NCBI GenBank assembly: GCA_902536295.1
Contig: CACAWS010000001.1
Coordinates: 107,452-171,451, forward strand
Direction: 5' to 3'
Source: an uncultured SAR86 cluster bacterium
GTDB taxonomy: Bacteria; Pseudomonadota; Gammaproteobacteria; Magnimaribacterales; AG-339-G14
DNA length: 64,000 nucleotides
Shown here: piece by piece, positions 8,863-17,834 of the stretch
Position numbering within the stretch: position 1 is the first letter of the stretch
Layout: each line of letters opens with the position of its first letter
Translations under genes and position numbers: made by a program
Notes under the pieces: generated by a model
The model's database searches: none
Told to the model about the DNA's origin: nothing
What the model saw: only the letters and a program-made list of their open reading frames with translations

Positions 8863-8931
8863 TTTTAACCTCCTCAAAATTTAATTATATTTTAAATTTC
8901 TTTGGATTTGATCGATGAGAATTAAGAAAAC

Positions 8932-8944
8932 AATGATTATCATT
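8932..8944. promoter_or_regulatory. Candidate Fur box between ferritin-like gene and MAPEG gene
   Basis: The 13 bases AATGATTATCATT are a perfect 6-1-6 inverted repeat and match the core of the Fur consensus (AATGATAATCATT) except for the central base. The site lies 70 bases upstream of the ferritin-like gene (minus) and 56 bases upstream of the MAPEG gene (plus), where it could control either. Binding by Fur is inference; no fur gene is in the window. Confidence 0.55.
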
Positions 8945-8999
8945 TACAAAAAAAGAGTAAATTGAAATAATTATACAAACTAATTAAAGAGGAGAGTTT

Positions 9000-9428
9000 A
9001 TGAGTACTGAGATATTTGTACCGGTTTTTTACATGTTTATACTTACTTCGGCGGTATTTTTGTTTAATACCTCCGTTCGTTTTAAAGATGTTTTAATTGA
9101 TAAAGGCCATAGGGCTTCTGAATTATTTAAGATACCTGTTGCATCTTCTGCAAGCGATCTTATAAGACAAGGCGATAGGAATTTAATTAATCTTTTCGAA
9201 TTTCCAATTTTTTTCTACGCAATTTGCGTTGTTTTATATGTTACTGGAAAAGTCGATGATTATTTTATTTTATTAGGCTATTGGTTTGTAGGTTTTAGAG
9301 TTCTTCATAGTATTTACCATATTTTTATTAATGGTTTTATAGGAGCGATGCCAATAAGAGCATTATTTTTCTTACCAAGTTGGTTAATTGTGGCTTGGAT
9401 GTGGATAAGATTTATACAGATGCTCTAA
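9000..9428 (+). CDS. MAPEG family membrane protein
   Basis: A 142-residue integral membrane protein of the MAPEG type (membrane proteins in eicosanoid and glutathione metabolism). Four spans are visible, with the family motif NLFEFPIFFYA around residues 63-73 and an RVLHSIYH segment around 100. Bacterial members often have glutathione transferase or peroxidase-like activity, but many are uncharacterised. The start has a good Shine-Dalgarno sequence (AGAGGAGA). It ends in a 17-base tail-to-tail overlap with the next minus-strand gene. Confidence 0.85.
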   Translation: MSTEIFVPVFYMFILTSAVFLFNTSVRFKDVLIDKGHRASELFKIPVASSASDLIRQGDRNLINLFEFPIFFYAICVVLYVTGKVDDYFILLGYWFVGFRVLHSIYHIFINGFIGAMPIRALFFLPSWLIVAWMWIRFIQML

Positions 9429-10101
9429 CACCTTTAAAAACAAATAAAAGAGGAAAGGCCATTAATACCATTTGAAAGTAGGATAGGATGCTGTTCAATC
9501 CAATGTTAATGAAGAATGGTATTTTTGTTGCTCCTTCGTTTATTAACATTACGGATAATAAGAAGATAGCCAAAAAATAAGGTATTAACAGGACAAACCA
9601 GTAAAGCAGTAACAAATAAACGAATTGAATTTGTTGAGTTCCTGTTGTTTGCCAGGATTTATCTAGAGCCTCAACAATTTTACAATTTTCTATTATCAAG
9701 AAAAATGGTGCCAAAATTAATCTTGATGCCAAATAAATTCCTGGAATAATAAATAAAAATAAGCCTATTAAAGTTATTAAACTTAGCACTAAGGATAAAA
9801 TAAACAATTTAAAGAAAATTTGTAACGAAACTAAATAATATCCAATTGTTTCCTTCAATGAATCTGATATTAGGTCGTTGACTAAAAGAACAGATAAAAC
9901 TGCTATGAATGGGTTTAAAAACATATTTGTAAAAATAAAAAAAAGGGCTCCCCAAGTAAAAAATCTTTCATCATTAAGAAAAGTTTCCCCTGCTGAAGTA
10001 GAGATTCCTATAAGTAAAAATACAGGAAAAGTTTTTATCGTAAAAGAATAAAAAGAATTTTTATAAAATTTAAAACCCTCAGATATGAAAGAAAATGGCA
10101 T
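9412..10101 (-). CDS. Multi-span inner-membrane protein (YciC-like)
   Basis: A 229-residue hydrophobic protein with about six spans. The segment LFLFIIPGIYLASRLILAPFFLIIEN followed by ALDKSWQTTG is characteristic of a broad family of glycerophosphodiester phosphodiesterase-like membrane domains / YciC-type proteins of unknown role (quoted here in two pieces: IIPGIYLASRLILAP and ALDKSWQTT). No catalytic residues are apparent. It is transcribed alone, divergent from the glutaredoxin gene 29 bases away, and converges on the MAPEG gene. Confidence 0.7.
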   Translation of the reverse strand: MPFSFISEGFKFYKNSFYSFTIKTFPVFLLIGISTSAGETFLNDERFFTWGALFFIFTNMFLNPFIAVLSVLLVNDLISDSLKETIGYYLVSLQIFFKLFILSLVLSLITLIGLFLFIIPGIYLASRLILAPFFLIIENCKIVEALDKSWQTTGTQQIQFVYLLLLYWFVLLIPYFLAIFLLSVMLINEGATKIPFFINIGLNSILSYFQMVLMAFPLLFVFKGVRASV

Positions 10102-10130
10102 AATATATTTTATAACTTAACTGAATAATT

Positions 10131-10355
10131 ATGATAGAAATTTGGTCAAAACCTCAATGTCCTTTTTGCGACAAAGCAGAAAATTTGTGCATCCAAAAAA
10201 ACTTTGAATTTAAAAAGTTCATGCTTGATGAAGACTTTTCTAGAGAAGAATTTATGAATAAATTTCCTACCGCGCGAACTTTCCCACAAATTCTTATAGA
10301 TGGAAGGTTAGTCGGTGGATACACAGAATTTGCCGCTGAAGTTGGCATTGATTAG
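10131..10355 (+). CDS. Glutaredoxin
   Basis: A compact dithiol glutaredoxin of 74 residues that would reduce protein and glutathione-mixed disulfides in the cytosol. Active-site CPFC is at 10-13, the cis-proline segment TFPQILIDG follows at about 54-62, and GGYTEF is the glutathione-binding turn. It is at the short end of the family. The gene stops 3 bases before the convergent oligopeptidase B gene. Confidence 0.9.
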   Translation: MIEIWSKPQCPFCDKAENLCIQKNFEFKKFMLDEDFSREEFMNKFPTARTFPQILIDGRLVGGYTEFAAEVGID

Positions 10356-10358
10356 ATT

Positions 10359-12386
10359 CTAATCAATCAATTTTAAAAAAAAAGCATTATCTTGGGCTGA
10401 CTCTTCTAACGCATTGAGCCTACCACTTTTTCCTGAATGACCACCAATTAGATTCATTTTTAGAAGAATAGGATTCTTCGAAGTACTATTTTCTCTTAAC
10501 TTAGGAACATATTTGGCAGGTTCAAAGTATTGAACTTGAGAATCGAAAAGGCTACTTGTTACAAAAACCGTAGGATAATTTTTCTTTTCAATATTATCGT
10601 AAGGGGAATAGGATTTAATATATTCATATTCTTCCTTATTTTTTGGATTTCCCCATTCCTTGTATTCAAACGTAGTCAATGGAATACTTTCGTCTGACAT
10701 AGTTGTTAATACATCTACGAATGGAACTGCAGAGATAATTCCTTTGTAGAGCTCTGGTTCGTAATTAATGATTGCTCCCATCAATAAACCACCAGCACTT
10801 CCGCCAAAAGCAAAAACACTGGCTGGATTTCCAATATCTTTTGATAGCAAGGATTTTGTTGAATCAATGAAATCAAAAAAAGTATTCTTTTTATTCAACA
10901 TTTTTCCATCTTCGTACCATTGTCTACCCATTTCGGAGCCACCTCGAATATGAGAGATGCAAAATATAAATCCTTTATTGATAAGAGGAATTATTGTTCT
11001 TCTAAAACTTGCATCGATTATGCTTCCGTAGGATCCATAGCCATACATTAATAATGGCGCTTTCTTTAAATCTATATCTTTTTTGTAAACTAAAGAGTTT
11101 GGCACCAATTTACCGTCTCGTGATTCAATTTTTATCCGTTTAGTTTCGTATAAATCTTCATTAAAATTATTTATTTGAGACTTCCAAATTTCTTTTTGTT
11201 CATTTGTTTTAAAATTTAATGAAAAAACTGAGCTTGGTTTTCTTAAGCTTGTGTAACCAAACAAAAATTCGTTTGATTCATATTCTGGATTAGAAGAAAT
11301 ATAGCAACTGTAAGAGGGATCAGGAAAATCTATATAGTCTTTAGATAAGTTTTCTCTGTTCAACTTTAATATTTTTGGAAGCCCGTCTTCTCTGATCTCT
11401 AAGAATAAAAAGTTCTGAAAACAAATAAAATCCTCTAAAAGAAGTTTTTCGTTATGCTCTATCAAGACTTCCCAATTAGAAAAATTTTCAAAGTCTGATT
11501 CTTTAAATTTTAGAAGGCAAAAATTTATGCGTTCATCCTTATTAGACAAAGCAAAAAAACCTTCAGGAGTATCTTCAACATAGTAGAGGTGTTTATCAGA
11601 TCGACGAAGGACACATTCAGGGTTCTCCAATAAATTTTCAATGTCTATCAGCCATAATTCATTAGACTCTGTTTTACCTGAGTTTATGTAAATGTATTTG
11701 TTGGTCCTTGATTTTGAAATAGATAAATTAAACTCATCATCTTTTTCCTCATAAACTAAGAAATCTTTGCTTTGAGCATCTCCAAGTTTATGTCTATAAA
11801 CTTTATTTGAAATTAATGTTTTAGGATCTTTGTAAGTATAAAAAATATATTCGTTATTACCCCAAGTGATATTCCCTGATGTGTTTTCAAGTACATCATT
11901 AATGTATTTATTCTCCTCAAGATTTTTAAATTTAATTGTAAATTCTCTTCTCCCATTTGTGTCCTCTCCAAAAGCAATAATTTTGTTATCTGGAGAAGGC
12001 GAGATTCCTGAAATTTGATAAAAATCTAAATCCTTAGCCAATTTATTTACATTCAAAATTTCTTCTATATTTTTATTTTTTTCTCTGTAATAAACAGGGT
12101 ATTGATCATTTGATTTTATTTTCGAAAAATAATAGAAATCATTCTTTTTAATTTTCAAAGAAGTTTCTTCTTCAGGAATAAAACTTACTAATTCTTCAAA
12201 AACTTCTTTTCTGTAATCTTTACCCTCTGAAAACCAAGTTTCAGCATAGGTATTCTCTTCTTCCAAGTAAGATATAATTTCCTTGTTTTGACGAGTATCG
12301 TCTCGAAGCCAATAATAGTCATCAGATCTTTTATCACCATGGGCCTCTAGGATTTTAGAAATTTTCTTTGGTTTTGGAGGTAACAT
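10359..12386 (-). CDS. ptrB: Oligopeptidase B (S9 prolyl oligopeptidase family)
   Basis: Serine peptidase that cuts short peptides after arginine or lysine; 675 residues, normal for oligopeptidase B. The N-terminal beta-propeller covers roughly residues 70-400. The alpha/beta-hydrolase domain holds the triad S530 in GGSAGG, D615 in SLFDSQVQY and H650 in GGHSGKSGR. The YGSYG and HIRGGSEMGRQWYEDGK motifs are typical. No signal peptide, so it is cytosolic. It stands alone and is divergent from the outer-membrane protein gene. Confidence 0.94.
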   Translation of the reverse strand: MLPPKPKKISKILEAHGDKRSDDYYWLRDDTRQNKEIISYLEEENTYAETWFSEGKDYRKEVFEELVSFIPEEETSLKIKKNDFYYFSKIKSNDQYPVYYREKNKNIEEILNVNKLAKDLDFYQISGISPSPDNKIIAFGEDTNGRREFTIKFKNLEENKYINDVLENTSGNITWGNNEYIFYTYKDPKTLISNKVYRHKLGDAQSKDFLVYEEKDDEFNLSISKSRTNKYIYINSGKTESNELWLIDIENLLENPECVLRRSDKHLYYVEDTPEGFFALSNKDERINFCLLKFKESDFENFSNWEVLIEHNEKLLLEDFICFQNFLFLEIREDGLPKILKLNRENLSKDYIDFPDPSYSCYISSNPEYESNEFLFGYTSLRKPSSVFSLNFKTNEQKEIWKSQINNFNEDLYETKRIKIESRDGKLVPNSLVYKKDIDLKKAPLLMYGYGSYGSIIDASFRRTIIPLINKGFIFCISHIRGGSEMGRQWYEDGKMLNKKNTFFDFIDSTKSLLSKDIGNPASVFAFGGSAGGLLMGAIINYEPELYKGIISAVPFVDVLTTMSDESIPLTTFEYKEWGNPKNKEEYEYIKSYSPYDNIEKKNYPTVFVTSSLFDSQVQYFEPAKYVPKLRENSTSKNPILLKMNLIGGHSGKSGRLNALEESAQDNAFFLKLID

Positions 12387-12408
12387 ATTTTTAATCTTAA
12401 CTTAAATA

Positions 12409-12436
12409 TTGCAAAAACATTTTAATCAAATATATT
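12409..12436 (+). promoter_or_regulatory. Possible sigma-70 promoter for the DUF5916-type gene
   Basis: TTGCAA at 12409-12414 and TATATT at 12431-12436 are separated by 16 bases and lie about 40 bases before the ATG at 12477. Each hexamer matches the consensus at most positions, but such matches are common in DNA this AT-rich, so this is only a candidate. Confidence 0.25.
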
Positions 12437-12476
12437 ATCAAGCAAATTTATCTAAGCACCTTCTATATAACTATAA

Positions 12477-14792
12477 ATGTTAAAAAAATTTGTTTATTTT
12501 TTCTTTACAATTTTTCATATTGTTAACCTTCACAGCATAACCATAGATGGTGAATTGTCTGAACAAGAATGGCAAGGTGCTAATTCTTTTACAGATTTTC
12601 TAACTATTTTTCCCGATACTTTAGATACTCCCAAATATAAAACAGAGGCTAAATATTTTGCTGATGAAAAGGGTATATATTTTGCTTTTATAAATTATCA
12701 ACCTAAAGAAAAGCAAACTTTTCAGAAACATCCTAGAGATTCTTTTTATGCAAATGCTGATAGAAATTACGTGATTATAGATTTTAATAATAATGCAAAT
12801 ATAGGATATGAATTTACAGTAACTCTTGGTAATTCTATAAGAGATGCAATCTTTGTAGATGAAAATGATTTTTCCGATGAGTGGGATGCAATTTGGTATG
12901 CAAAAACTAAAAGTTACGAAGATTATTGGATATCAGAATTCTTAATTCCATGGGATGTTGCTCCAATGATAAATGTAGAAGGTCCATATCGTGAGATAAG
13001 TGTCTCTTTAGCAAGATGGACCTTCAGTGAAAATGAAGTTTATAACTCTCCTGGATTAAACTTTTACAAATCACCTTTTTTATCAAAATTTAAAAAGTTA
13101 CAGGTTAGAAATCTTAATACTCAAAAAACTCGAATAGATTTTTTTCCCTACGCAAGCTTTACCAACAATTTTATTCAAGATAATAGACAGATAAATATTG
13201 GAGGAGAAATATTTTGGGATATTAATCAGAACTCAAAGTTAGATTTCACTCTTAATCCAGATTTTGGACAAGTTGAAAGTGATGACGTCATTGTAAACTT
13301 TTCTGCAATTGAGACTTACTATCCAGATAAAAGACCTTTTTTTACTGAAAACCAAACACTTTTTGACGTAACTGGATGGAACCTTAGATTTATCAATACT
13401 AGAAGAATAGGTGCAATTCCAGATAAATGTTCTGATACCGACAGAAGTCATTTAGGAGAATGTAAAGACAGTTTAATTGATACTACCGATATCAACTTTG
13501 CACTTCGCTACACTCAAAGAGATGAGTCAAATGAATATGGAGTTTTTAGTGCATTTGAAGACGATTCCGTATTTTCTGAAGGTAGAGATTTCTTAGCGTT
13601 TAGATTTAGATCAACTAGAGATTTTTTAAATACAAAAATTGGTTATTTATTTACCTCAGTTGATAGACCTTCTATTGAAAGAACTGCTGAAACACATACT
13701 ATTGATTATGATTTAAAACCATCAAATTCATCTCGAGTTTATGGTTGGGTTAGTCAGGTTAATACTGAGGAACTAGGTAATAAAAAAACAGGTTATGGTT
13801 TTAGGTCCTTAGTTACAAATCGTTTTTCAGATAAATTATTTGGATTGCTTGTCTTCAATTATCTTGATGAAAACTTCAATATAAATGATATGGGCTACGT
13901 CGAACAATATGGAAATAGTTTCATTGGAACTTATCTTCAATATAGCAACCCAAATAATGATGAAACTTCTAATATTTCTCAACAGTATTATGCCTTGAGA
14001 ATGGGCTATAACAGGTCTTATCAGGGATTTGGTGGCGGCATAGGTGCCACTTTAGAATATGAATTAAGTTTTAAAGATAGTTCAAGACTTGAAATAGAAT
14101 GCAATTGCACTTTATTCAGAGGTAAGGATTATGTAGAGACTAGAAATTATGCAGGTTCGCCTTACCTAGAATCATTAGGAAATCATGACCTAATTCTTGA
14201 ATATTCAACTCCAAGAACAAATATGTTTCAACATAGATTTAAATTAGGATATGAAACAGGTGGTTATGAAACTTCAGATAATAATAGCGATCTTAGATCT
14301 GAAGGACATACACTCGGTTATGGAATTTTGATGAAGCTGTCTGAAAATTTAAAAATATTTCTTAGCCCGATAGAATATCAAAAACAGTCAAATTGGAGTG
14401 TCTGGAACAAAGAAAATCTTTTTGGTTATTATGATAAAGAAATGATTAGTTCGGGTATTAACTTAGATTGGTTTATAGGAGACAGACAGGAAGTAAGGTT
14501 AAAAGGAAAAATTTATGGAATTAAGGCTAATGACGCAAGATCTTACAGAGCTAACTCCTCGGGTTACTTAAATATTTCCAACGATATCTTAAATTCATTT
14601 GAATTATCAGAAACTGCTTTTCAAGTAAGATATAAATATCAATTTGCTCCTCTCTCAGATTTATATGTCGTTTATACAAGAGGTGGCAAATATTCTTTTA
14701 ATAGAGAAAATTCGTTCGAAAAAATTTATTCTGGCGCTTGGTCTAATCAAAACCTCGATAAATTTATTATTAAGTTAAGATACAAGCTTTAA
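12477..14792 (+). CDS. DUF5916-type outer-membrane protein with CBM9-like N-terminus
   Basis: A 771-residue exported protein. A signal peptide (about 1-20, ending NLHS) is followed by a carbohydrate-binding-like domain starting ITIDGELSEQEW (about 21-215), then a long barrel-like region of alternating strands ending in IIKLRYKL. The segment DFGQVESDDVIVNFSAIE followed by YYPDKRPFFTEN (around residues 262-290) is the hallmark of the DUF5916 family. Members are predicted outer-membrane barrels of unknown substrate, common in marine bacteria. A few cysteines (CSDTDRSHLGEC and ECNCTLF) could form disulfides. The gene is monocistronic with a divergent neighbour. Confidence 0.88.
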   Translation: MLKKFVYFFFTIFHIVNLHSITIDGELSEQEWQGANSFTDFLTIFPDTLDTPKYKTEAKYFADEKGIYFAFINYQPKEKQTFQKHPRDSFYANADRNYVIIDFNNNANIGYEFTVTLGNSIRDAIFVDENDFSDEWDAIWYAKTKSYEDYWISEFLIPWDVAPMINVEGPYREISVSLARWTFSENEVYNSPGLNFYKSPFLSKFKKLQVRNLNTQKTRIDFFPYASFTNNFIQDNRQINIGGEIFWDINQNSKLDFTLNPDFGQVESDDVIVNFSAIETYYPDKRPFFTENQTLFDVTGWNLRFINTRRIGAIPDKCSDTDRSHLGECKDSLIDTTDINFALRYTQRDESNEYGVFSAFEDDSVFSEGRDFLAFRFRSTRDFLNTKIGYLFTSVDRPSIERTAETHTIDYDLKPSNSSRVYGWVSQVNTEELGNKKTGYGFRSLVTNRFSDKLFGLLVFNYLDENFNINDMGYVEQYGNSFIGTYLQYSNPNNDETSNISQQYYALRMGYNRSYQGFGGGIGATLEYELSFKDSSRLEIECNCTLFRGKDYVETRNYAGSPYLESLGNHDLILEYSTPRTNMFQHRFKLGYETGGYETSDNNSDLRSEGHTLGYGILMKLSENLKIFLSPIEYQKQSNWSVWNKENLFGYYDKEMISSGINLDWFIGDRQEVRLKGKIYGIKANDARSYRANSSGYLNISNDILNSFELSETAFQVRYKYQFAPLSDLYVVYTRGGKYSFNRENSFEKIYSGAWSNQNLDKFIIKLRYKL

Positions 14793-14827
14793 TTAACATA
14801 TAATTAATTCAAAGAATTTATTGAAAA

Positions 14828-15292
14828 ATGGGTTTTATCGTTGAATACATAAATACTTTATTAGGTGGGATGGCTGCATTAGTTGGAATCATTTCAATTT
14901 ATTATTTAATAAGAGAAATGCAGGAACAAAATAGAGTCGCTAGAGCAAATGCACGACAAAATGTTTCTGATAGTCATCAAGAGATTGCTTTAAAAGGAAT
15001 GACTCCTCGAATGGTAAAAATAAAACTTAAATTAAGAAATAACGAAGATCTTACTCCTGAGGAAGATGCTGCTTATTTGACTTATTTTAGTATTATGCTG
15101 AGATCCAGAGAGAATCAGCACTATCAATATACAATTGGAATGATTGATGCTGCAGAATGGGAAAATTATTTAAAATCCTTTAAAACACTTTTTAAGTCTG
15201 AATATCATTTAAAGCTTTGGAGTTTCATGAAAGAAACTTTTAATGATGAATTTGTAAAAATAGTTGATGGAATTGTCGATGAAAATAATTGA
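14828..15292 (+). CDS. Membrane-anchored protein of unknown function
   Basis: A 154-residue protein with one N-terminal span (about residues 6-28) and a helical soluble domain containing ARANARQNVSDSHQEIA. The layout resembles a family of small one-span hypothetical proteins seen in many marine bacteria, for which I know no function. It opens the signalling block: its stop lies inside the start of the EAL gene (14-base overlap), so it is probably co-translated with it and may be tied to c-di-GMP control. That link is inference from position. Confidence 0.7.
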   Translation: MGFIVEYINTLLGGMAALVGIISIYYLIREMQEQNRVARANARQNVSDSHQEIALKGMTPRMVKIKLKLRNNEDLTPEEDAAYLTYFSIMLRSRENQHYQYTIGMIDAAEWENYLKSFKTLFKSEYHLKLWSFMKETFNDEFVKIVDGIVDENN

Positions 15293-16376
15293 AGTTGAAC
15301 AGGCGCAATACTTAATAAAATCCTTACAGCACCATCCAAGTCCTTACATCATTTATGATAAAGATTCAGGGGTAGAGTGGCTAAATAATTCTGCTCAATA
15401 TATTTTTAATCTTAACGATGATGAGTCTATTTCAATTGAACCTATTACAGACGTTAAAAAAAATAATAATAAATCTGAGATCGCAAGATCTTTTGATACA
15501 GATATACAAATTAAATTAAGAGATATTGAATTTTTTCTGAGAACACGTATTCATGAAATACCTTTCGAAGAAAAGTCATCTTTTTTTCTAATAGAAGCTT
15601 TAGCAAATTCAGAAGCCGCCCTGGATGCGTTGAAGGAAACTATTAGTTGTTTAGAAAATGACAGAATTAGCATGGCTTTTCAAAAACAAGTTGATATCGA
15701 AACTGGAGATATATTAGGAGTTGAATCTTTATTAAGACTTCTCGATGAAGAGGGTAATATCATTTCCAATGATAAATTAATTCCTTTAGTTGAAGGAGAG
15801 CATCTTTTTTCATTAGTTGTGCTTGCTTCATTAAAAAAATTAAAAGAATTCTTTAATTTCTTAAACAAAGAAAATTTAGGAAATTTTACAACTTACTTAA
15901 ACGTCTCTGCTTACACCGTTATGCAAGAGAATTTTACTAAAATTATTTTAGATTTTGTAAACGAAAATGATTTGAAAGAAAATCAATTAGGCCTTGAAAT
16001 AACAGAAACAGCTGAATTAGAAGATAGAAAAAAAGCTTCTGAAGCTTTTGAATCCCTTAAAAAAAGTGGAGTTCCTTTAGCATTGGATGATTTTGGTGCA
16101 GGTTACTCTTCCCTGAGCTATCTAAGAGATTTACCAATAAGTTTAATAAAACTTGATAAAAATTTTGCAACTACAATTGACTTGTCAGATACCAAAGAGC
16201 TTGTTAGATTTGTAGTGAATATATCAGATAATCTTGGTTTAGATATGATTGTGGAAGGTATCGAGACTGAGGATCAGAAAAATATTTTTCTAGAATTAGG
16301 CTGTAAAAGAGGTCAAGGTTATTTTTTTCATAGACCAGAATTTCTAGAAGATTTTGCAGGAAATTTAGATGAATGA
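15279..16376 (+). CDS. PAS-like/EAL c-di-GMP phosphodiesterase
   Basis: Predicted cytosolic phosphodiesterase that hydrolyses c-di-GMP to pGpG, 365 residues from this start. Residues about 10-110 look like a PAS fold (HPSPYIIYDKDSGVEWLNNS). The EAL domain follows with its catalytic set present: ESLLR for ExLxR, N in TYLNVS, E in LEITETAE, DDFGAGYSSL, K in IKLDK, E in VEGIE and Q in GQGYFF. I chose ATG 15279, with GGA seven bases upstream, over upstream TTG/ATG codons that would lengthen the overlap. It overlaps the GGDEF gene by eight bases. Confidence 0.93.
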   Translation: MKIIEVEQAQYLIKSLQHHPSPYIIYDKDSGVEWLNNSAQYIFNLNDDESISIEPITDVKKNNNKSEIARSFDTDIQIKLRDIEFFLRTRIHEIPFEEKSSFFLIEALANSEAALDALKETISCLENDRISMAFQKQVDIETGDILGVESLLRLLDEEGNIISNDKLIPLVEGEHLFSLVVLASLKKLKEFFNFLNKENLGNFTTYLNVSAYTVMQENFTKIILDFVNENDLKENQLGLEITETAELEDRKKASEAFESLKKSGVPLALDDFGAGYSSLSYLRDLPISLIKLDKNFATTIDLSDTKELVRFVVNISDNLGLDMIVEGIETEDQKNIFLELGCKRGQGYFFHRPEFLEDFAGNLDE

Positions 16377-17826
16377 AATTTCTAAACCTTCAAAAGGTGC
16401 AGAAAAGATATTATTAGCCCAAATAAAACAGGAGTTTTCAGCTCCTGCAGAGGCAATTGAACATTATGTCGATTTAGTAGAGCAATATGCTAATGAAAAC
16501 AATTTAAATGTTTCAGATGAAATTAATCAAATTAAAGATGCTGAAAAAAAGTTATTAAGTCAATATGAAGAAGCTTTTAACGAAAATACTTCTTTAAATA
16601 AAGAAAAAAAATCATCTGAAGAATATTCCGTTCTTAGACACAACCTTAGAACACCTCTAAATGCAATTATTGGCTATAGCGAAATTTTAATGGAAGATTT
16701 TGAGGATGAATTATCTGAAGAAATAGTTGAAGATCTTAATACTATCTTGAACTTATCCAGGGATACCGAAAAGGCTATTGAGAGGTTTGTTGATTTTATT
16801 AGAGGAGAAATTACTGAAATAAACTCTAACGATTCAGATGCTGGCCAAATTCAAAATGCAGAATCTCTTTTTAAGTCTCTCGGCGATATTGATTATAGTT
16901 TAGAGATTGATGAATCTTTAAACGATTCTGACATATTAATTGTTGACGATAATAAAACTAATTGTGAGGTTCTATCCAGAAGACTTTCACAAAATGGACT
17001 CAAATGTAGAGTAGCTTTTGATGGAACTTCGGCAATTGAAGAAGTAGAAAGGAAAACCCCAGATTTGATACTGTTAGATGTTATGTTGCCTGATATTAAT
17101 GGATTAGAGCTTTTAAAACGTTTTAGAAAAAAAAATAAAATTGAAAATCTACCTATTATTATGGTTTCTGCTTTCAATGATGTGGATAGCGTAGCTAAAT
17201 GTATAAAACTTGGTGCATCAGATTATTTACCAAAGCCACTTAATGGAACTATCCTAATGGCTAAAGCAATTGCAAGTTTAGAAGCAAAATACTTTCGTTC
17301 TAGAGAGCAGGAACTTTTAAATGAGCTTCATATAAGGGCTACAACTTGTCCATTAACAGGTATATCCAATCGAAAAGTTGTTTTTGACAAGATAGACAAA
17401 GCTTACAAAAAGTCTCAAAAAAAAGATTCTTATACATTTAGTATTCTTTCTATGGATATTGACTTCTTTAAGTCAATAAATGATACCTATGGTCATCCTG
17501 GCGGAGATGAAGTACTAAAAAGTTTTGCCAATAAATTGGAAACTTCATGTAAACCAAATCTAGTTGGAAGAGTTGGAGGAGAAGAATTTATAGCAGTTAT
17601 TGATAAAATAAAGGACGAATCTATTGAAGAATATTGCGAAAATTTAAGAAAAGAAATAGTTGATTTATCAATAAAATTTCAAGATCATAATATAAAAGTT
17701 ACTATGAGCGGAGGAGTAGCATCTTCTGATGAGATAGATAATTTAGAGGATTTGATTAACTTAGCAGATGAAAGGCTTTATGAAGCTAAGGAAGGGGGGC
17801 GTAATCAAATTATTTTCAGAAAATAG
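16369..17826 (+). CDS. Kinase-less H-box - REC - GGDEF diguanylate cyclase
   Basis: A 485-residue hybrid. Residues 82-112 are a HisKA dimerisation helix with the phospho-accepting H91 in RHNLRTPLNAI, but no HATPase domain follows. A REC domain spans 188-305 with acidic D193/D194, phospho-acceptor D237 and K289. A GGDEF domain spans about 320-485 with GGEEF at 403-407, so it should make c-di-GMP. The inhibitory RxxD I-site is absent (CKPN at that place). Residues 19-36 look like a second, degenerate H-box with Gln21 in place of histidine. It probably takes phosphate from a separate kinase. It is translationally coupled to the EAL enzyme of opposite activity. Confidence 0.92.
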   Translation: MNEISKPSKGAEKILLAQIKQEFSAPAEAIEHYVDLVEQYANENNLNVSDEINQIKDAEKKLLSQYEEAFNENTSLNKEKKSSEEYSVLRHNLRTPLNAIIGYSEILMEDFEDELSEEIVEDLNTILNLSRDTEKAIERFVDFIRGEITEINSNDSDAGQIQNAESLFKSLGDIDYSLEIDESLNDSDILIVDDNKTNCEVLSRRLSQNGLKCRVAFDGTSAIEEVERKTPDLILLDVMLPDINGLELLKRFRKKNKIENLPIIMVSAFNDVDSVAKCIKLGASDYLPKPLNGTILMAKAIASLEAKYFRSREQELLNELHIRATTCPLTGISNRKVVFDKIDKAYKKSQKKDSYTFSILSMDIDFFKSINDTYGHPGGDEVLKSFANKLETSCKPNLVGRVGGEEFIAVIDKIKDESIEEYCENLRKEIVDLSIKFQDHNIKVTMSGGVASSDEIDNLEDLINLADERLYEAKEGGRNQIIFRK

Positions 17827-17834
17827 GAGATAAA

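Noticed and set aside
8863-8877. TTG start for the ferritin-like protein
   Set aside because: The extra codons are the Shine-Dalgarno sequence itself (GAGGAGG) of the ATG at 8862.
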